Source: Paenibacillus albidus (GTDB taxonomy: Bacteria; Bacillota; Bacilli; Paenibacillales; Paenibacillaceae). From it: DNA of 64,000 nucleotides. The stretch spans positions 1 through 64,000 of the forward strand of contig NZ_BMKR01000039.1 of NCBI RefSeq assembly GCF_014644435.1, written 5' to 3'. The notes under the pieces were generated by a model that worked only from the letters and a program-made list of their open reading frames with translations, had not been told where the DNA came from and made no database searches. Made by a program: the position numbers and the translations under genes. Below, piece by piece: positions 44,141-53,154 of this stretch; within the stretch, counting starts at the first letter, position 1; every line of letters starts with the position of its first letter.

Positions 44141-44962
44141 CTATCTTCTGAAAATAGTAAAAACCAGTTGATTATATGCCTTGCCTGAGACAATGACTTC
44201 ATATTTGGAATCCGTAAAAAATTTCATAGGCAAATCATATTCCCTCGTCTTCTTAGGTGCTGTATACGCCAGAATTTCATCTACCGTTTTGGGTTCAATC
44301 TGCTGTCTGAGAATAGCTTCTGTCTCCTGCATCTGCTTTTCATAATTCGCACTTTTCCTCATCACATCCACCATAATAATTAGAACCGCATTCTCTTTTG
44401 GCGGATTCTCCTGAGTAGGATCTACCCTTAACATAGAACCTGTATTCTCATAATAGGTAAAACCATTAGCGGTATGCTTAGTACCTGCGGACGGCGCCGG
44501 GCTAGCCACCGGCTTACTATTGCTGCCGTCATTACCTGTGGTAATATAAGCTGTACTCACCGCCTGATCCCATTTCACACCCACACCCAATCCTTCACTG
44601 ACAAAACGCAAGGGTACAAAGGTTCTCTCATTTTTCATCAGCGCTGCGGTGTCCATTGTTTTGTTGGCATTGTCCACGGTGTATTGCTTTTTGCCAATCA
44701 CCAGCGCCAGCTTTTTGCCATTCAGTTCTACGGTAACCGTCTTACTGGCAGGAACCCAGCCTACCTTCGCACCCAAAGCCTCGCTCACGAAACGGACAGG
44801 CACCTGCACCCGGTTCTTTGCATCCAGAAACGGCAGCGCATCCGGAAAGTTGATCTTGTTCCCATCCACCACCACCCGGAGACTTGACGCCGCAAACGAC
44901 TGATCAGGCACCAGAGTAACAAATAGCAATAATGCTGTGAATAAAGCGAGCAATTTTTTCAT
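44141..44962 (-). CDS. secreted copper-amine-oxidase-N domain protein
   Basis: A 273-residue exported protein. A signal peptide (LLALFTALLLFVTLVPDQSF) precedes two stalk-type beta repeats at about 30-150 (VQVPVRFVSEALGAKVGW and FVPLRFVSEGLGVGVKW). A linker (SKPVASPAPSAG) follows, then a C-terminal domain of about 110 residues without a family I know (LIIMVDVMRKSANYEKQMQE). AAGGAGG precedes ATG 44962. It is tightly coupled with the next gene (10 bases), so both act together at the cell surface. Confidence 0.82.
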   Translation of the reverse strand: MKKLLALFTALLLFVTLVPDQSFAASSLRVVVDGNKINFPDALPFLDAKNRVQVPVRFVSEALGAKVGWVPASKTVTVELNGKKLALVIGKKQYTVDNANKTMDTAALMKNERTFVPLRFVSEGLGVGVKWDQAVSTAYITTGNDGSNSKPVASPAPSAGTKHTANGFTYYENTGSMLRVDPTQENPPKENAVLIIMVDVMRKSANYEKQMQETEAILRQQIEPKTVDEILAYTAPKKTREYDLPMKFFTDSKYEVIVSGKAYNQLVFTIFRR

Positions 44963-45110
44963 AGTAATCCTCCTTGGTATTGAATTCCGGTTATATTCAA
45001 ACCATCATCTGATAGATGAAAGTTTCATTTTCTGAGGTTATGTATAACAAGCATGGCCGCGCCGGAAGAGGGGGCTTCCGGCTGCCGTCCATACTGTATT
45101 CCGCCATCTT

Positions 45111-45401
45111 CTATCTGCGAAGCTGGCTGGCAATATCGCGATCGCTTTGCTCCTTGATTTCGGCTACTTTGTTCAATTGCACGCTGATGCCGTTAACACA
45201 CTCCACCAGCTTGTCCAGCGATGGCTTCAATTGGTTAAATTCTTCAATGAAGGCCTTGGAAGATTCACCTTGCCACCAAGCTTCAGCGGCTTTGATCTCA
45301 CGGTCAAGCTGATTGATGATATCCTTGGCGCTTTGGCCTTTACCCTTGATGGAACTGGCCACACTTCTCGCCTGCTCGGGGCTGAATACCTGATTTACCA
45401 T
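45111..45401 (-). CDS. WXG100 protein (EsxA-like), first of two
   Basis: A 96-residue helical hairpin protein of the WXG100 family. The turn is AWWQGESSKAF with W-x-G, and the C-terminal helix carries the export-type spacing (CVNGISVQLNKVAEI). Such proteins are secreted by EssC-type ATPases as dimers. GGGAGG precedes ATG 45401. It lies 250 bases from the second WXG100 gene, with a long inverted repeat between. Confidence 0.92.
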   Translation of the reverse strand: MVNQVFSPEQARSVASSIKGKGQSAKDIINQLDREIKAAEAWWQGESSKAFIEEFNQLKPSLDKLVECVNGISVQLNKVAEIKEQSDRDIASQLRR

Positions 45402-45502
45402 TTAGTTCACCTCCCTTCATGGAATCTATATAAGACGGACTCAAGATGCTAACATAAGCTTCACTCGTCCCTACGGTGAATGTTTGGACTTCCGGCCGCT
45501 GT

Positions 45503-45555
45503 TGTTTTCAGATTTCTTCAATTTAACCACTACCTGTAGTTGAAATCCGAAAACA
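45503..45555. other. inverted repeat between the WXG100 genes
   Basis: TGTTTTCAGATTTC (45503-45516) and GAAATCCGAAAACA (45542-45555) pair at 13 of 14 positions, with an inner ACTAC/GTAGT hairpin. There is no clear T-run. It could be a processing site, a weak terminator or an operator that separates expression of the two Esx genes. Confidence 0.45.
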
Positions 45556-45652
45556 AAGGCGGTCGCTACCGCTCCTACAGTTCCAAACTTCCCCTTCCCT
45601 CCTTCTCACCTTTTGTTATTTTCTTTTGGTCATCTTATCTATCCGGTCAGTC

Positions 45653-45976
45653 TTATTTCTTCTTGGCAGCAGCCGCAAGGGCCCGCTGCGCGGCTTCCTC
45701 AGCTGCCCTGGCCCTGGCACGTTCTTCATCCGCCCGCTGAACGCCTGCTGCCAGCCTGGACAGCTGGCTCTGCAGATCACGCAGACGGTTAAGCAGCTTG
45801 GTGATTTCCTGGCTGATCTCGGCGTACTCCTTGCGGTACGTATCTCCGGCTTCGCCTTTCCACCAGGTGCTGCTTTGGCCGGCGCTGCTGTCATTTTTGC
45901 TCTGCTCCCGGCGGACATCCTCCGCCGCGCTGTTTACATTTGCCGCCTGGCGGCGGATCTCTTGCGGTGTCGGCAT
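45653..45976 (-). CDS. WXG100 protein (EsxA-like), second
   Basis: A 107-residue WXG100 protein. The turn is STWWKGEAGDTYRKEY. Both helices are strongly charged, and the C-terminus is an Ala/Lys tail (QRALAAAAKKK) longer than usual. AAAGGAGG precedes ATG 45976. It follows essC by 34 bases, so it is likely co-translated with it and exported by it, perhaps as a partner of the other WXG100 protein. Confidence 0.92.
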   Translation of the reverse strand: MPTPQEIRRQAANVNSAAEDVRREQSKNDSSAGQSSTWWKGEAGDTYRKEYAEISQEITKLLNRLRDLQSQLSRLAAGVQRADEERARARAAEEAAQRALAAAAKKK

Positions 45977-46010
45977 ATGGACACCTCCTTTATGAGAGCG
46001 CCTCGCGGAC

Positions 46011-49000
46011 TTACGTGGCGGCGCGAAGGCCCGAATATTTGTTCTTCAGGATCAGATAGCCGTCACCCGGCTCCAGTTCCTTCTCTTTTTCTCCGTAAGG
46101 CACACGGACATTGTACAGGTTCTGCTCTTTCAGGCTGCCCAGCAGAAGTCCACATTGCTCTTCACGGATGGCTTTGCCAAGACCGTCCCAATTCCCGGCC
46201 AGCTCGGCCGTGTTATCGGCAGCAATTACAGCGACTTTCAGTGCCCGGTCCTGCTTGACTACCCGTTCCAGCAGTTCCTTCAGCGAATATTGTTCACCAC
46301 CGGTAAATTCACTGAGCCGGTCAATGACGAACAGGAGGCGTGGCCAGGAAGCGAGCAGGCTGCCCAGATCGCGGCCGGCCGTTCTGGCTTCAAGCATGGC
46401 CCGTCTGCGCCGGTCCAGCTCTTCCTTGATCTCATCGATCAGGGCGTACATATCCTCCACAGCGGCAAGATCGGTCACATAAGGAAGATCCAGTGCACGA
46501 TAGATCCCCATACCGGCGGAGTCCAGCGCATAAATCACCGGCTTCACGGCCTGTTGTCCAAGCTGCACCATCCATGAGGTAAGAATCGTGCTTTTACCGG
46601 ACATGGCATCCCCCGCCACCATAACTATCGGCGTTGTGTCCAGATCGAGGCCAACCGGCTGGAGATCACCATCTGTGAGTCCGATGGCCAGCCGTCCTTC
46701 CGGCAGAGTGCATCTGGCATTCAGCTCTGCAAGGTCGATCTTCGCCGGCATTACAGGAATACGAGATGCCTCCGGCAGTTTCCCTGCTGTGGCAAGCTCG
46801 CGCAGCTGTTCAATCCAGCTTTCCAGGCCCCCATGCTCCCAGTGCGGGAAGGAAGGCAATGCCGTCTGAAATTCAAGCGGAGGTTTGCCCCGCACGAGTC
46901 CCCGGCCTCCGGCCCGGGACGGCTCCAAACCTTCTGTGCGGCCGACGATCATCTCATATTCACTTTTCTCCGTCATTTGCAAGCTGACCGCATTCTTGAA
47001 GTTGACGGCGAATTTATACCGGACCAGAGAGGCATTCGTCGCGCTTACGACCAGATAGATGCCGTATTTGGTGCCTTCCCGTGCGAGCACTATCATCTGT
47101 TCATCCAGTTCCTCATAGGTTTCGGATAAGGCAAAATAGTTATCGATCACCAGCACAATCGAGGCCAGCTTCCCGAATCGCTTTCGGTAGTCTACAAAAC
47201 CGTCAGCTCCCGCCTCTTCAAAGATCCGCTTGCGCTCCCCCATTGTCCGGAACAGAAACTGGGTGAATTGGAGAATCTGCTTCTCCTGCTCCAGTGTCAT
47301 GACACCGCCGCAATGCGGCAGCGGCTCAAGTAGCTTGAACGACGAACCGCCACAATCCATTACGTAGAGATGAACATCTTCGGGAGAATACCGGTAGGCC
47401 GCCGACAGGCACAAGGTACGCAGCAGGACGGTTTTACCGGTGCCCGGTGCTCCGTAGACGAACAGATTTCCGGATTCGGCAAAATCAAACTGCAGCGCTT
47501 CCTGCCGCTGCCCCCGCGGATCATCGGCAATGCCTACCGGAACCGAGAGCACTTCCGGTACCGCAGGCCAGCCTGTTTGCTCACTCCAGCCGCCTAGGCC
47601 GCTGTACAGATCCTCAAAGGTAACGGTCTCGGGCAGGGGCGGATGCCACGGTCCGGCAAGCGGCTCGATGCCGGCGCGTTCTGCGCAGGCGGCCAATTGT
47701 TCCACAATGCTCTGCAGCTGGCTTGGAACCTCCAGCTCAGGCATTTTTTCTTCATCCAGCGGGTAGATCTGCTCGGACTTGCCGTTCAGCTGCATCCGGT
47801 AGATCCGTCTGGTACGGCTGCTGGTTAGCTTCCGTTCATTGCCGGGATCATAATCCGCCCCGGAATAGGCCGATTGGAACATTTCAAAAATCTCGTCGTT
47901 GCCCACCTGGATATAGGCCCGCCCCGGTTCCTTGATCATGGCCGCATCCGGCCGTTTGATGACATCCTTGCTGTCGGCGGCGTCCTGGACCTTGAGACAG
48001 ATTTTGAATTTGGCGTTACTCCAGATTTGGTCATCCACAATCCCGGCCGGCTTCTGTGTAGCCAGAATCAGATGAACTCCAAGACTGCGGCCCACGCGCG
48101 CGGCACTGACCAGCTCCTTCATGAAATCCGGCTGATCCTGCTTCAGCTCCGCAAATTCATCGGCAATCATGATCAGATGGGGAATCGGTGCCATGCCGCG
48201 TTCTTTTCCGCCGCTGTGATACAGCTTCTGGTAGCGGTCGATATTATTGACGCCTTGCTCGGAGAACAACCGCTGGCGGCGAAGCAGCTCACTTTTGATC
48301 GAGAGCAGGGCCCGGTTCGTCTCATTGCCGCCCAGATTCGTAATGGTGCCAACGAGATGCGGCATCCCTTTGAATACGTCGGCCATGCCTCCGCCCTTGT
48401 AGTCGATCAGCACGAAGACCAGATCATGCGGATGGTAATGAATCGCCAGCGACACAATCATGCTCTGCAGCAGCTCACTTTTACCGGAGCCCGTCGTTCC
48501 GGCTACCAGTCCGTGCGGACCATACCCTGTCTCATGCAGGTCCAGCCGGAATGGAGTGCCGCCCGCCCGTACACCGATGGGCACACTCATGCCCTTAAAG
48601 GTCTTGTTCTTGTTCCAGATTGCCGGAAAGTCAAGCTCTGTCGTGGTACGTACACCCAGCGTCTCCAGCAGCGTAACCGACGCCGGGAGGGCGAAGCCTG
48701 CCCCTGTGGACCGCAGCCGGACCGGAGCCAGCTTGCGTGCGGCCTGCTCCAGCGGACCTGTCTTGACGTTGTCCGGAATAAAGGTCAGCTTATCGCCCGA
48801 TATTTTGTCGGCAAGCTCGGCGCTTTTGTTATTCATGTGAATGACTACCCGGCTGTTCATCGGAAGATAGGCCTTGTTGCTGGCCAGAAACAGGGAGGAC
48901 ACGCCCAGCCGGGAGCTGCCATTGTACAGATAGTTGTAGATCGGTTCATTATCCAGCAGCGCCGGATCCTCAATAATAAAGACATAATGGGGAAGCATCG

Positions 49001-49907
49001 TTCCGGCAACAGTCCGGAGTTCCCGCTCCTTCAGCACTTCGTACAGCTCGCCCAGAATCGGGTGGGCCATCGGTTTGCCGCAGAGCAGGTAACGGCTGGT
49101 GAAGTCATCATTCCACAAATGCGGCAGATGGCGGAGCCAGCTCCAATCCGCTACACATTCCTCCGGCAGCAGCAGCACAAGCCGCACATCATCGTAACCG
49201 TGATGGGTTACAAGCTGAAGCACCATTTGCTGCAGCAGCTGCCGGGTCCGCTCGGCTTCCCCGGCCAACCCGCAGATCTCTGCCTCCAGCAGATTGACAG
49301 CGAGCGGAGCTTCCGGCACCGTGGCGAATTCAAGCGCCAGACGGTGCGGCTCCATCAGCAGCGGATCATTCTCCAGCACCACCGCTTGCTTGCTGTATAC
49401 GATACGCAAGGCGGACGGGACACTGCCGACCCCCAGGCGGAGTGAAAGAAAATCCAGATGGACAGGTGTTCTTTCCCAGAGCTTGCTGTCATTCTGCTGC
49501 AGCCGGAGCAGACAATCCTCCGGCTCCGGGTTCATTTCATGCAGCGCTTTGCTCTGTTGCTCCCTGGCAATCGCCAGCTCGGCCCGCACGTCGGCGATGT
49601 ACTGGAGATATTTTTGCTCCCGCTCTTTTTTCTGGCGGTTGTATTTCCGGATCTGTGTTGCCGCTCCCGTGAATGAGAACAGCAGCGTCGTCACCGTCAT
49701 TGCAATGGAAAGCATCATGTACATAGATTGTGCTGTCATCGCAAGCAGCACGGTGATGATCAGCATGACTGCGGGCGGCACCAACAGCGCCATCCAGGCA
49801 ATCTCCGGCTTGGCGTAGGCCTGCGGAGGATTGGGAATTTCCAGTTCGCCGCCAGGCATATCCGGCAAAAAGCGCGGCTGGCGGCTGAATTCATATACTT
49901 TGGCCAT
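46011..49907 (-). CDS. essC: type VII secretion ATPase EssC/EccC
   Basis: A 1298-residue FtsK/SpoIIIE-type translocase. Two membrane helices lie at about 37-80 and three ATPase domains follow with intact Walker A motifs: GTTGSGKS near 470, GAPGTGKT near 822 and GDAMSGKS near 1105; domain 1 has MIADEFAELK as its Walker B region. It lacks the two N-terminal FHA domains of staphylococcal EssC, so the start resembles actinobacterial EccC. ATG 49907 lies six bases after GAGGGAG; earlier in-frame codons overlap that site. The two WXG100 genes follow, and YukD and Tad genes precede. EsaA, EssA and EssB are not present in the window. Confidence 0.92.
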   Translation of the reverse strand: MAKVYEFSRQPRFLPDMPGGELEIPNPPQAYAKPEIAWMALLVPPAVMLIITVLLAMTAQSMYMMLSIAMTVTTLLFSFTGAATQIRKYNRQKKEREQKYLQYIADVRAELAIAREQQSKALHEMNPEPEDCLLRLQQNDSKLWERTPVHLDFLSLRLGVGSVPSALRIVYSKQAVVLENDPLLMEPHRLALEFATVPEAPLAVNLLEAEICGLAGEAERTRQLLQQMVLQLVTHHGYDDVRLVLLLPEECVADWSWLRHLPHLWNDDFTSRYLLCGKPMAHPILGELYEVLKERELRTVAGTMLPHYVFIIEDPALLDNEPIYNYLYNGSSRLGVSSLFLASNKAYLPMNSRVVIHMNNKSAELADKISGDKLTFIPDNVKTGPLEQAARKLAPVRLRSTGAGFALPASVTLLETLGVRTTTELDFPAIWNKNKTFKGMSVPIGVRAGGTPFRLDLHETGYGPHGLVAGTTGSGKSELLQSMIVSLAIHYHPHDLVFVLIDYKGGGMADVFKGMPHLVGTITNLGGNETNRALLSIKSELLRRQRLFSEQGVNNIDRYQKLYHSGGKERGMAPIPHLIMIADEFAELKQDQPDFMKELVSAARVGRSLGVHLILATQKPAGIVDDQIWSNAKFKICLKVQDAADSKDVIKRPDAAMIKEPGRAYIQVGNDEIFEMFQSAYSGADYDPGNERKLTSSRTRRIYRMQLNGKSEQIYPLDEEKMPELEVPSQLQSIVEQLAACAERAGIEPLAGPWHPPLPETVTFEDLYSGLGGWSEQTGWPAVPEVLSVPVGIADDPRGQRQEALQFDFAESGNLFVYGAPGTGKTVLLRTLCLSAAYRYSPEDVHLYVMDCGGSSFKLLEPLPHCGGVMTLEQEKQILQFTQFLFRTMGERKRIFEEAGADGFVDYRKRFGKLASIVLVIDNYFALSETYEELDEQMIVLAREGTKYGIYLVVSATNASLVRYKFAVNFKNAVSLQMTEKSEYEMIVGRTEGLEPSRAGGRGLVRGKPPLEFQTALPSFPHWEHGGLESWIEQLRELATAGKLPEASRIPVMPAKIDLAELNARCTLPEGRLAIGLTDGDLQPVGLDLDTTPIVMVAGDAMSGKSTILTSWMVQLGQQAVKPVIYALDSAGMGIYRALDLPYVTDLAAVEDMYALIDEIKEELDRRRRAMLEARTAGRDLGSLLASWPRLLFVIDRLSEFTGGEQYSLKELLERVVKQDRALKVAVIAADNTAELAGNWDGLGKAIREEQCGLLLGSLKEQNLYNVRVPYGEKEKELEPGDGYLILKNKYSGLRAAT

Positions 49908-49934
49908 AGCCATCTCCCTCACTCTATCCTTGCA

Positions 49935-50762
49935 TCACCCGAAATTCACGCGGACAGCCTGTCCCCCGGATAGCGGCATGGTGTACCATTCGCCATGATG
50001 GGTAAAGAACAGTTCACCGTCCCCTATCTGCAGACGGTCTGCCCGTTCTCCATAGATCCGGAGGCTTCCGCCATATTGCAGGTCCAGCCTGTAGATGGAG
50101 CCTTCATTTCGGGCATTACAGCAGTATACATATGGACCGTCGCTGTTCATGCTAAGCGGTATCAGCTCTTCATACACTTCCTTGTGCCCCGTCTCCGGGT
50201 GCAGCAGGGTCAGCGCATAACCGGCCGCTTTATCCGCATAGAGCAGACGTTGTCCGTAGGACTGCAAATACGCTGCCTCTCCCTCGGCCAGCAGCCGCTC
50301 CCGGTCTCCATCCGGCGGGCAGCTGTAGATCCCCTGAGCCGTAGCATAATAGAGGGTCTCGCCGAGCTGCGTATAGCACAGTACCGGATGGTCGGTCAGC
50401 CGCTCCGGCTTGCGCCCGTCCGGCAGGCAGCGGTACAGCTTGCCGTCCCGTTCATGAATGTAATAGAGACGGCCGCCGGAGAGCCGTACTTCACGGCAGG
50501 GCTCATCCAGCAGCACCTTCAGCTCCAACGAGCCGGTGTCTACCCGGCATAAAGCGTTGCTGCGGCTCTGATCGCTGGCGAACAATAATCCGCCTGCTTC
50601 ATTCATGAACCAGAGCATGCCGGGCAGCTGTGTAACGCTGCCATCGTCCGGGTTCAGCATGTATGTACCGGGCGTTGCCATCATATTGCCGGACAGGTCC
50701 GTTAAATAGAAGGCCCCCAGTGTCTGCAGCAGCAGCCCGCCGCCCGCAATATTGTCGCTCAT
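49935..50762 (-). CDS. beta-propeller protein, DUF5050-like
   Basis: A 275-residue protein made of repeated short strands with the pattern (I/L)-(Y/C)-R-x-x-x-x-(T/D)-G, for example LCRVDTGS, LYRCLPDGR, IYSCPPDGD and IYRLDLQYG. This fits DUF5050-type propellers. No signal peptide is seen, so it should be cytoplasmic. It lies between the YukD-like gene and essC with tight spacing (28 and 14 bases). A scaffold or regulatory role in the secretion complex is likely but unproven. Confidence 0.7.
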   Translation of the reverse strand: MSDNIAGGGLLLQTLGAFYLTDLSGNMMATPGTYMLNPDDGSVTQLPGMLWFMNEAGGLLFASDQSRSNALCRVDTGSLELKVLLDEPCREVRLSGGRLYYIHERDGKLYRCLPDGRKPERLTDHPVLCYTQLGETLYYATAQGIYSCPPDGDRERLLAEGEAAYLQSYGQRLLYADKAAGYALTLLHPETGHKEVYEELIPLSMNSDGPYVYCCNARNEGSIYRLDLQYGGSLRIYGERADRLQIGDGELFFTHHGEWYTMPLSGGQAVRVNFG

Positions 50763-50775
50763 GGTTCCATCCCTT

Positions 50776-51003
50776 TCATATCAGCGTCAGCAGCGCACCG
50801 TGACTGACCCCTTCTTCTTCAAGCGAGCGGGCATTATCGAGTATCCGGCCCAGCGGCTCGGCCTGCAGCCGCTGCTCCCGCTGCCCCGGAAGCTCCAGGG
50901 TGTCTTTCAGCATCTCCAGCAGCTCACTGACCGGAACGAGGCTCGGCAGCTTGAGATCCACTTCCTGTCCGGAAGCAAGCAGGGTTACCATCACATAGTT
51001 CAC
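50776..51003 (-). CDS. YukD/EsaB ubiquitin-like protein
   Basis: A 75-residue ubiquitin-like protein: a beta strand VMVTLLASGQEVDLKLP, a helix VSELLEMLKDTL and later RLQAEPLGRILD with the end GVSHGALLTLI. This is the EsaB/YukD fold, a small cytoplasmic part of Firmicute type VII systems. The start is GTG 51003 with AGAGGAT upstream. It is followed at once by the propeller gene and essC. Confidence 0.85.
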   Translation of the reverse strand: MNYVMVTLLASGQEVDLKLPSLVPVSELLEMLKDTLELPGQREQRLQAEPLGRILDNARSLEEEGVSHGALLTLI

Positions 51004-51021
51004 ACAACATCATCCTCTTGT

Positions 51022-51510
51022 TCAGTTCTTGACGGACAATACGGTCATCCGTTCACCTTTCATCACATAATCCACATCTTCGCCCGCTTCCCGGGCCAGC
51101 CGCAAATACCGGGTCTTGAAAGTATAGGGCACTTCCGCCTTCACATGGACTTCAGTCGTCTCCCGCTCTGTCTGGGGATCTACTTCATGCGTGAAGTCAA
51201 GGGTAACGGCAAGGGTACTCTCCTGCCCTTCAAAAACCAAGCGGCCGCCCTCATTCTCCTCAAGCTGCGCCTCCATCGCACTGGCGAACGCTTCGGCGAA
51301 GTATTCGGCAAACCGCTCCTCGTCCACTTCCGCGTCCAGTCCGCGCAGCTTCTCATAGCTGAGGCTCCGGTCTTTGGCAGAACGCAGCGCGTTGTTAAGC
51401 GACGTACCCAGGACAATCTGCTCACGGGAGAGATTGAATATTTCCATCAGCGGAGCGATCAGGATGGACAGCAGCACGGCGATCAGGACGGATATCGCGA
51501 GCGTTCTCAT
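51022..51510 (-). CDS. TadE-like pseudopilin, second of two
   Basis: A 162-residue protein with an N-terminal membrane helix (LAISVLIAVLLSILIAPLM) and an extracytoplasmic part rich in Glu and Asp. No Cys. Such single-helix proteins of this size in Tad loci are minor pseudopilins (TadE/TadF). ATG 51510 fits the GGGGA site better than an ATG three codons earlier. It is 11 bases behind its sister gene. Similarity to TadE is by layout, not by a firm motif. Confidence 0.6.
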   Translation of the reverse strand: MRTLAISVLIAVLLSILIAPLMEIFNLSREQIVLGTSLNNALRSAKDRSLSYEKLRGLDAEVDEERFAEYFAEAFASAMEAQLEENEGGRLVFEGQESTLAVTLDFTHEVDPQTERETTEVHVKAEVPYTFKTRYLRLAREAGEDVDYVMKGERMTVLSVKN

Positions 51511-51528
51511 GGCGACCATTCCCCGCTT

Positions 51529-52008
51529 TTAATCAAAATAGTATTCCAGATCCTTATAATGCTTCAGCCCTGCCGAGGTCAGCGAGAAGGATACCGGAAT
51601 CTCCTTCCGGATCTCCTGGCCCCACAAGCGGACGCTTAAGGGATAAACGGCGCGGATCGTCACCTTTACCGGCTCTCCCCGCTGGCGGTAAGGTTTCTCG
51701 TTCTCCGCTGCATTGGCATAGGTGGTTTCATCATCAACACCACGTGCACTTTTATCATCCTCATTCAAGACCTCGATGTCGATCTGATCCTTGTTGTCAC
51801 GGTAGATCGGACGGTCCTTCAACCGCTCCAGCGCATCATCATAATAGGACTGCTTGATATAATTGTCACCGGCAGCGACCTGGGACAAATTGAAGGTCTC
51901 GATGACCAGCGTCATGTACCACGGGAAGAAAAACACCAGATTGGTGAATACCATGATGCTGGCCGCTACCAGAATTGCCACCAGAAAGGATTTGGCGATT
52001 CCCCGCAT
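51529..52008 (-). CDS. TadE-like pseudopilin, first of two
   Basis: A 159-residue protein with a membrane helix at about 8-28 (FLVAILVAASIMVFTNLVFF) and an outer part with RRGEPVKVTIRAVYPLSV-like strands (actual RQRGEPVKVTIRAVYPLSV). It ends in SFSLTSAGLKHYKDLEYYFD. Position behind the small pilin candidate and size fit a TadE-like minor pilin. AAGGAGG precedes ATG. Confidence 0.6.
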   Translation of the reverse strand: MRGIAKSFLVAILVAASIMVFTNLVFFFPWYMTLVIETFNLSQVAAGDNYIKQSYYDDALERLKDRPIYRDNKDQIDIEVLNEDDKSARGVDDETTYANAAENEKPYRQRGEPVKVTIRAVYPLSVRLWGQEIRKEIPVSFSLTSAGLKHYKDLEYYFD

Positions 52009-52030
52009 GGCTGGTGCACCTCCTTAGTGG

Positions 52031-52246
52031 CTATTTGGTGAACTTCTCGATTTGCTCAATAAACAAAGTCCATATTTGATCGATCCACTCTGAAAGATTG
52101 CCTTGTACAGCCGTAATTACAAGACCGATGATCACAATAACCGCAACCGTACCCGCAATCTGCTTCACCCCGATATCTCCGCGCTCTTCCTTCCAAAATG
52201 ACATTTCCCCGCTGTTCTTAGCTGCCTTCTTCATTTGCTTCTTCAT
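52031..52246 (-). CDS. small Flp-like pilin candidate
   Basis: A 71-residue protein with a basic start (KKQMKKAAK), then EERGDIGVKQIAG followed by a hydrophobic helix TVAVIVIIGLVITAVQ and a short outer tail. A Gly before the helix may be the prepilin peptidase site, but the usual Glu at +5 is not seen. Size and position between tadC and TadE-like genes fit the major Flp pilin. ATG 52246 has GGAGGG eight bases upstream; a longer reading has no ribosome site. Confidence 0.65.
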   Translation of the reverse strand: MKKQMKKAAKNSGEMSFWKEERGDIGVKQIAGTVAVIVIIGLVITAVQGNLSEWIDQIWTLFIEQIEKFTK

Positions 52247-52272
52247 ATTGTTTCCCTCCATTAAATTGAAAT

Positions 52273-53154
52273 CTATTGAAACATCTCCAGCGAATCCATC
52301 ACCAGGAACAGATAATAGATAACGATGTATACAAACAGCACGATAATCAGTACCCACTGGATTCGCGAGTTGCTGCGCTCCCGCCGTATCAGCTCCTTCT
52401 CCAGCGCTTCCACCCGGAAATGGTCCACCTCATTTTTGAGATATACCATCTGGGACACGTTGTCATATCCCCTGAGCCTCGTCTCCATAATGTCGCAGAA
52501 TTTGATGATGTAGCGCAGCGGCACCCGCTTCTTGAACTGCTTCAGTGCAAATTCCTCGCCGTATTCAATATTGTCCAGCATGACCCCAAGCTCTTCAGCC
52601 ATGTCTCCGCCTGCATGGGGCAGATAGTCACGGACGACATCAGCCAGATAAATATTGATCGATTTGGAATATTGATAATAGACCATGCTGTAAAAAGCCG
52701 GAAAATCAAGCGCGATATTGCGGTTTTTCTTCTCGATCCGCTCCTCCAGACTTTTAACCGGATAGATCCAGCCAAGCAAGATGAATAACGCCGTCACACA
52801 GCCCAGCAACCGGTTGGCACTGCCCAGCACCAGGGTAAGAGCCGCTCCTCCAGAGGAATACAGCAGCTGGTTCAGGCGGATTTCTTCCGGCAACACGCCC
52901 AGCTCCAGCCGGTCAATAATCTTGCGGAACCTCAAGCGTTCGGCGGTCCCCAGCAGCCCGCGGATATAATTCTGTGCGATGTTCCTCTTATAGACCAGCA
53001 GCTTCTGGCGCAGCTCCGCATTTTTGCGTTCATTCATAAACCGGCGGGCCCGTTTCTTCTTGCGGCCGCTGACGGGCTTCAGAAGCGGGAACAGAAACAG
53101 TTTGATGAGATATAGAATAGAACTGAGCGCACACAGCTTGGCAATAAGGATCAT
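52273..53154 (-). CDS. tadC: TadC-like type II secretion F-domain protein
   Basis: A 293-residue membrane protein with hydrophobic segments at the start, at about 85-120 and at the end (WVLIIVLFVYIVIYYLFLV), and a GspF-type cytoplasmic helical part (LAVIDLFSEM-like region around YLADVVRDYLPHAGGD). It forms the inner-membrane platform of the Tad pilus with TadB. Its ATG overlaps the stop of tadB (4 bases), so the two are translationally coupled. Confidence 0.8.
   Translation of the reverse strand: MILIAKLCALSSILYLIKLFLFPLLKPVSGRKKKRARRFMNERKNAELRQKLLVYKRNIAQNYIRGLLGTAERLRFRKIIDRLELGVLPEEIRLNQLLYSSGGAALTLVLGSANRLLGCVTALFILLGWIYPVKSLEERIEKKNRNIALDFPAFYSMVYYQYSKSINIYLADVVRDYLPHAGGDMAEELGVMLDNIEYGEEFALKQFKKRVPLRYIIKFCDIMETRLRGYDNVSQMVYLKNEVDHFRVEALEKELIRRERSNSRIQWVLIIVLFVYIVIYYLFLVMDSLEMFQ

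Noticed and set aside
47874..49445. A 523-codon open frame on the plus strand inside essC
   Set aside because: It is antisense to a clear EssC coding region, has no ribosome site and gives a protein of odd composition; it is a by-product of the high-GC codon pattern.
51022..52008. EssA/EssB homologues among the small membrane proteins behind YukD
   Set aside because: Both have only one N-terminal helix with an outer domain and lie between the pilin candidate and YukD; layout fits TadE-like proteins better, and no EssB kinase-like domain is visible.
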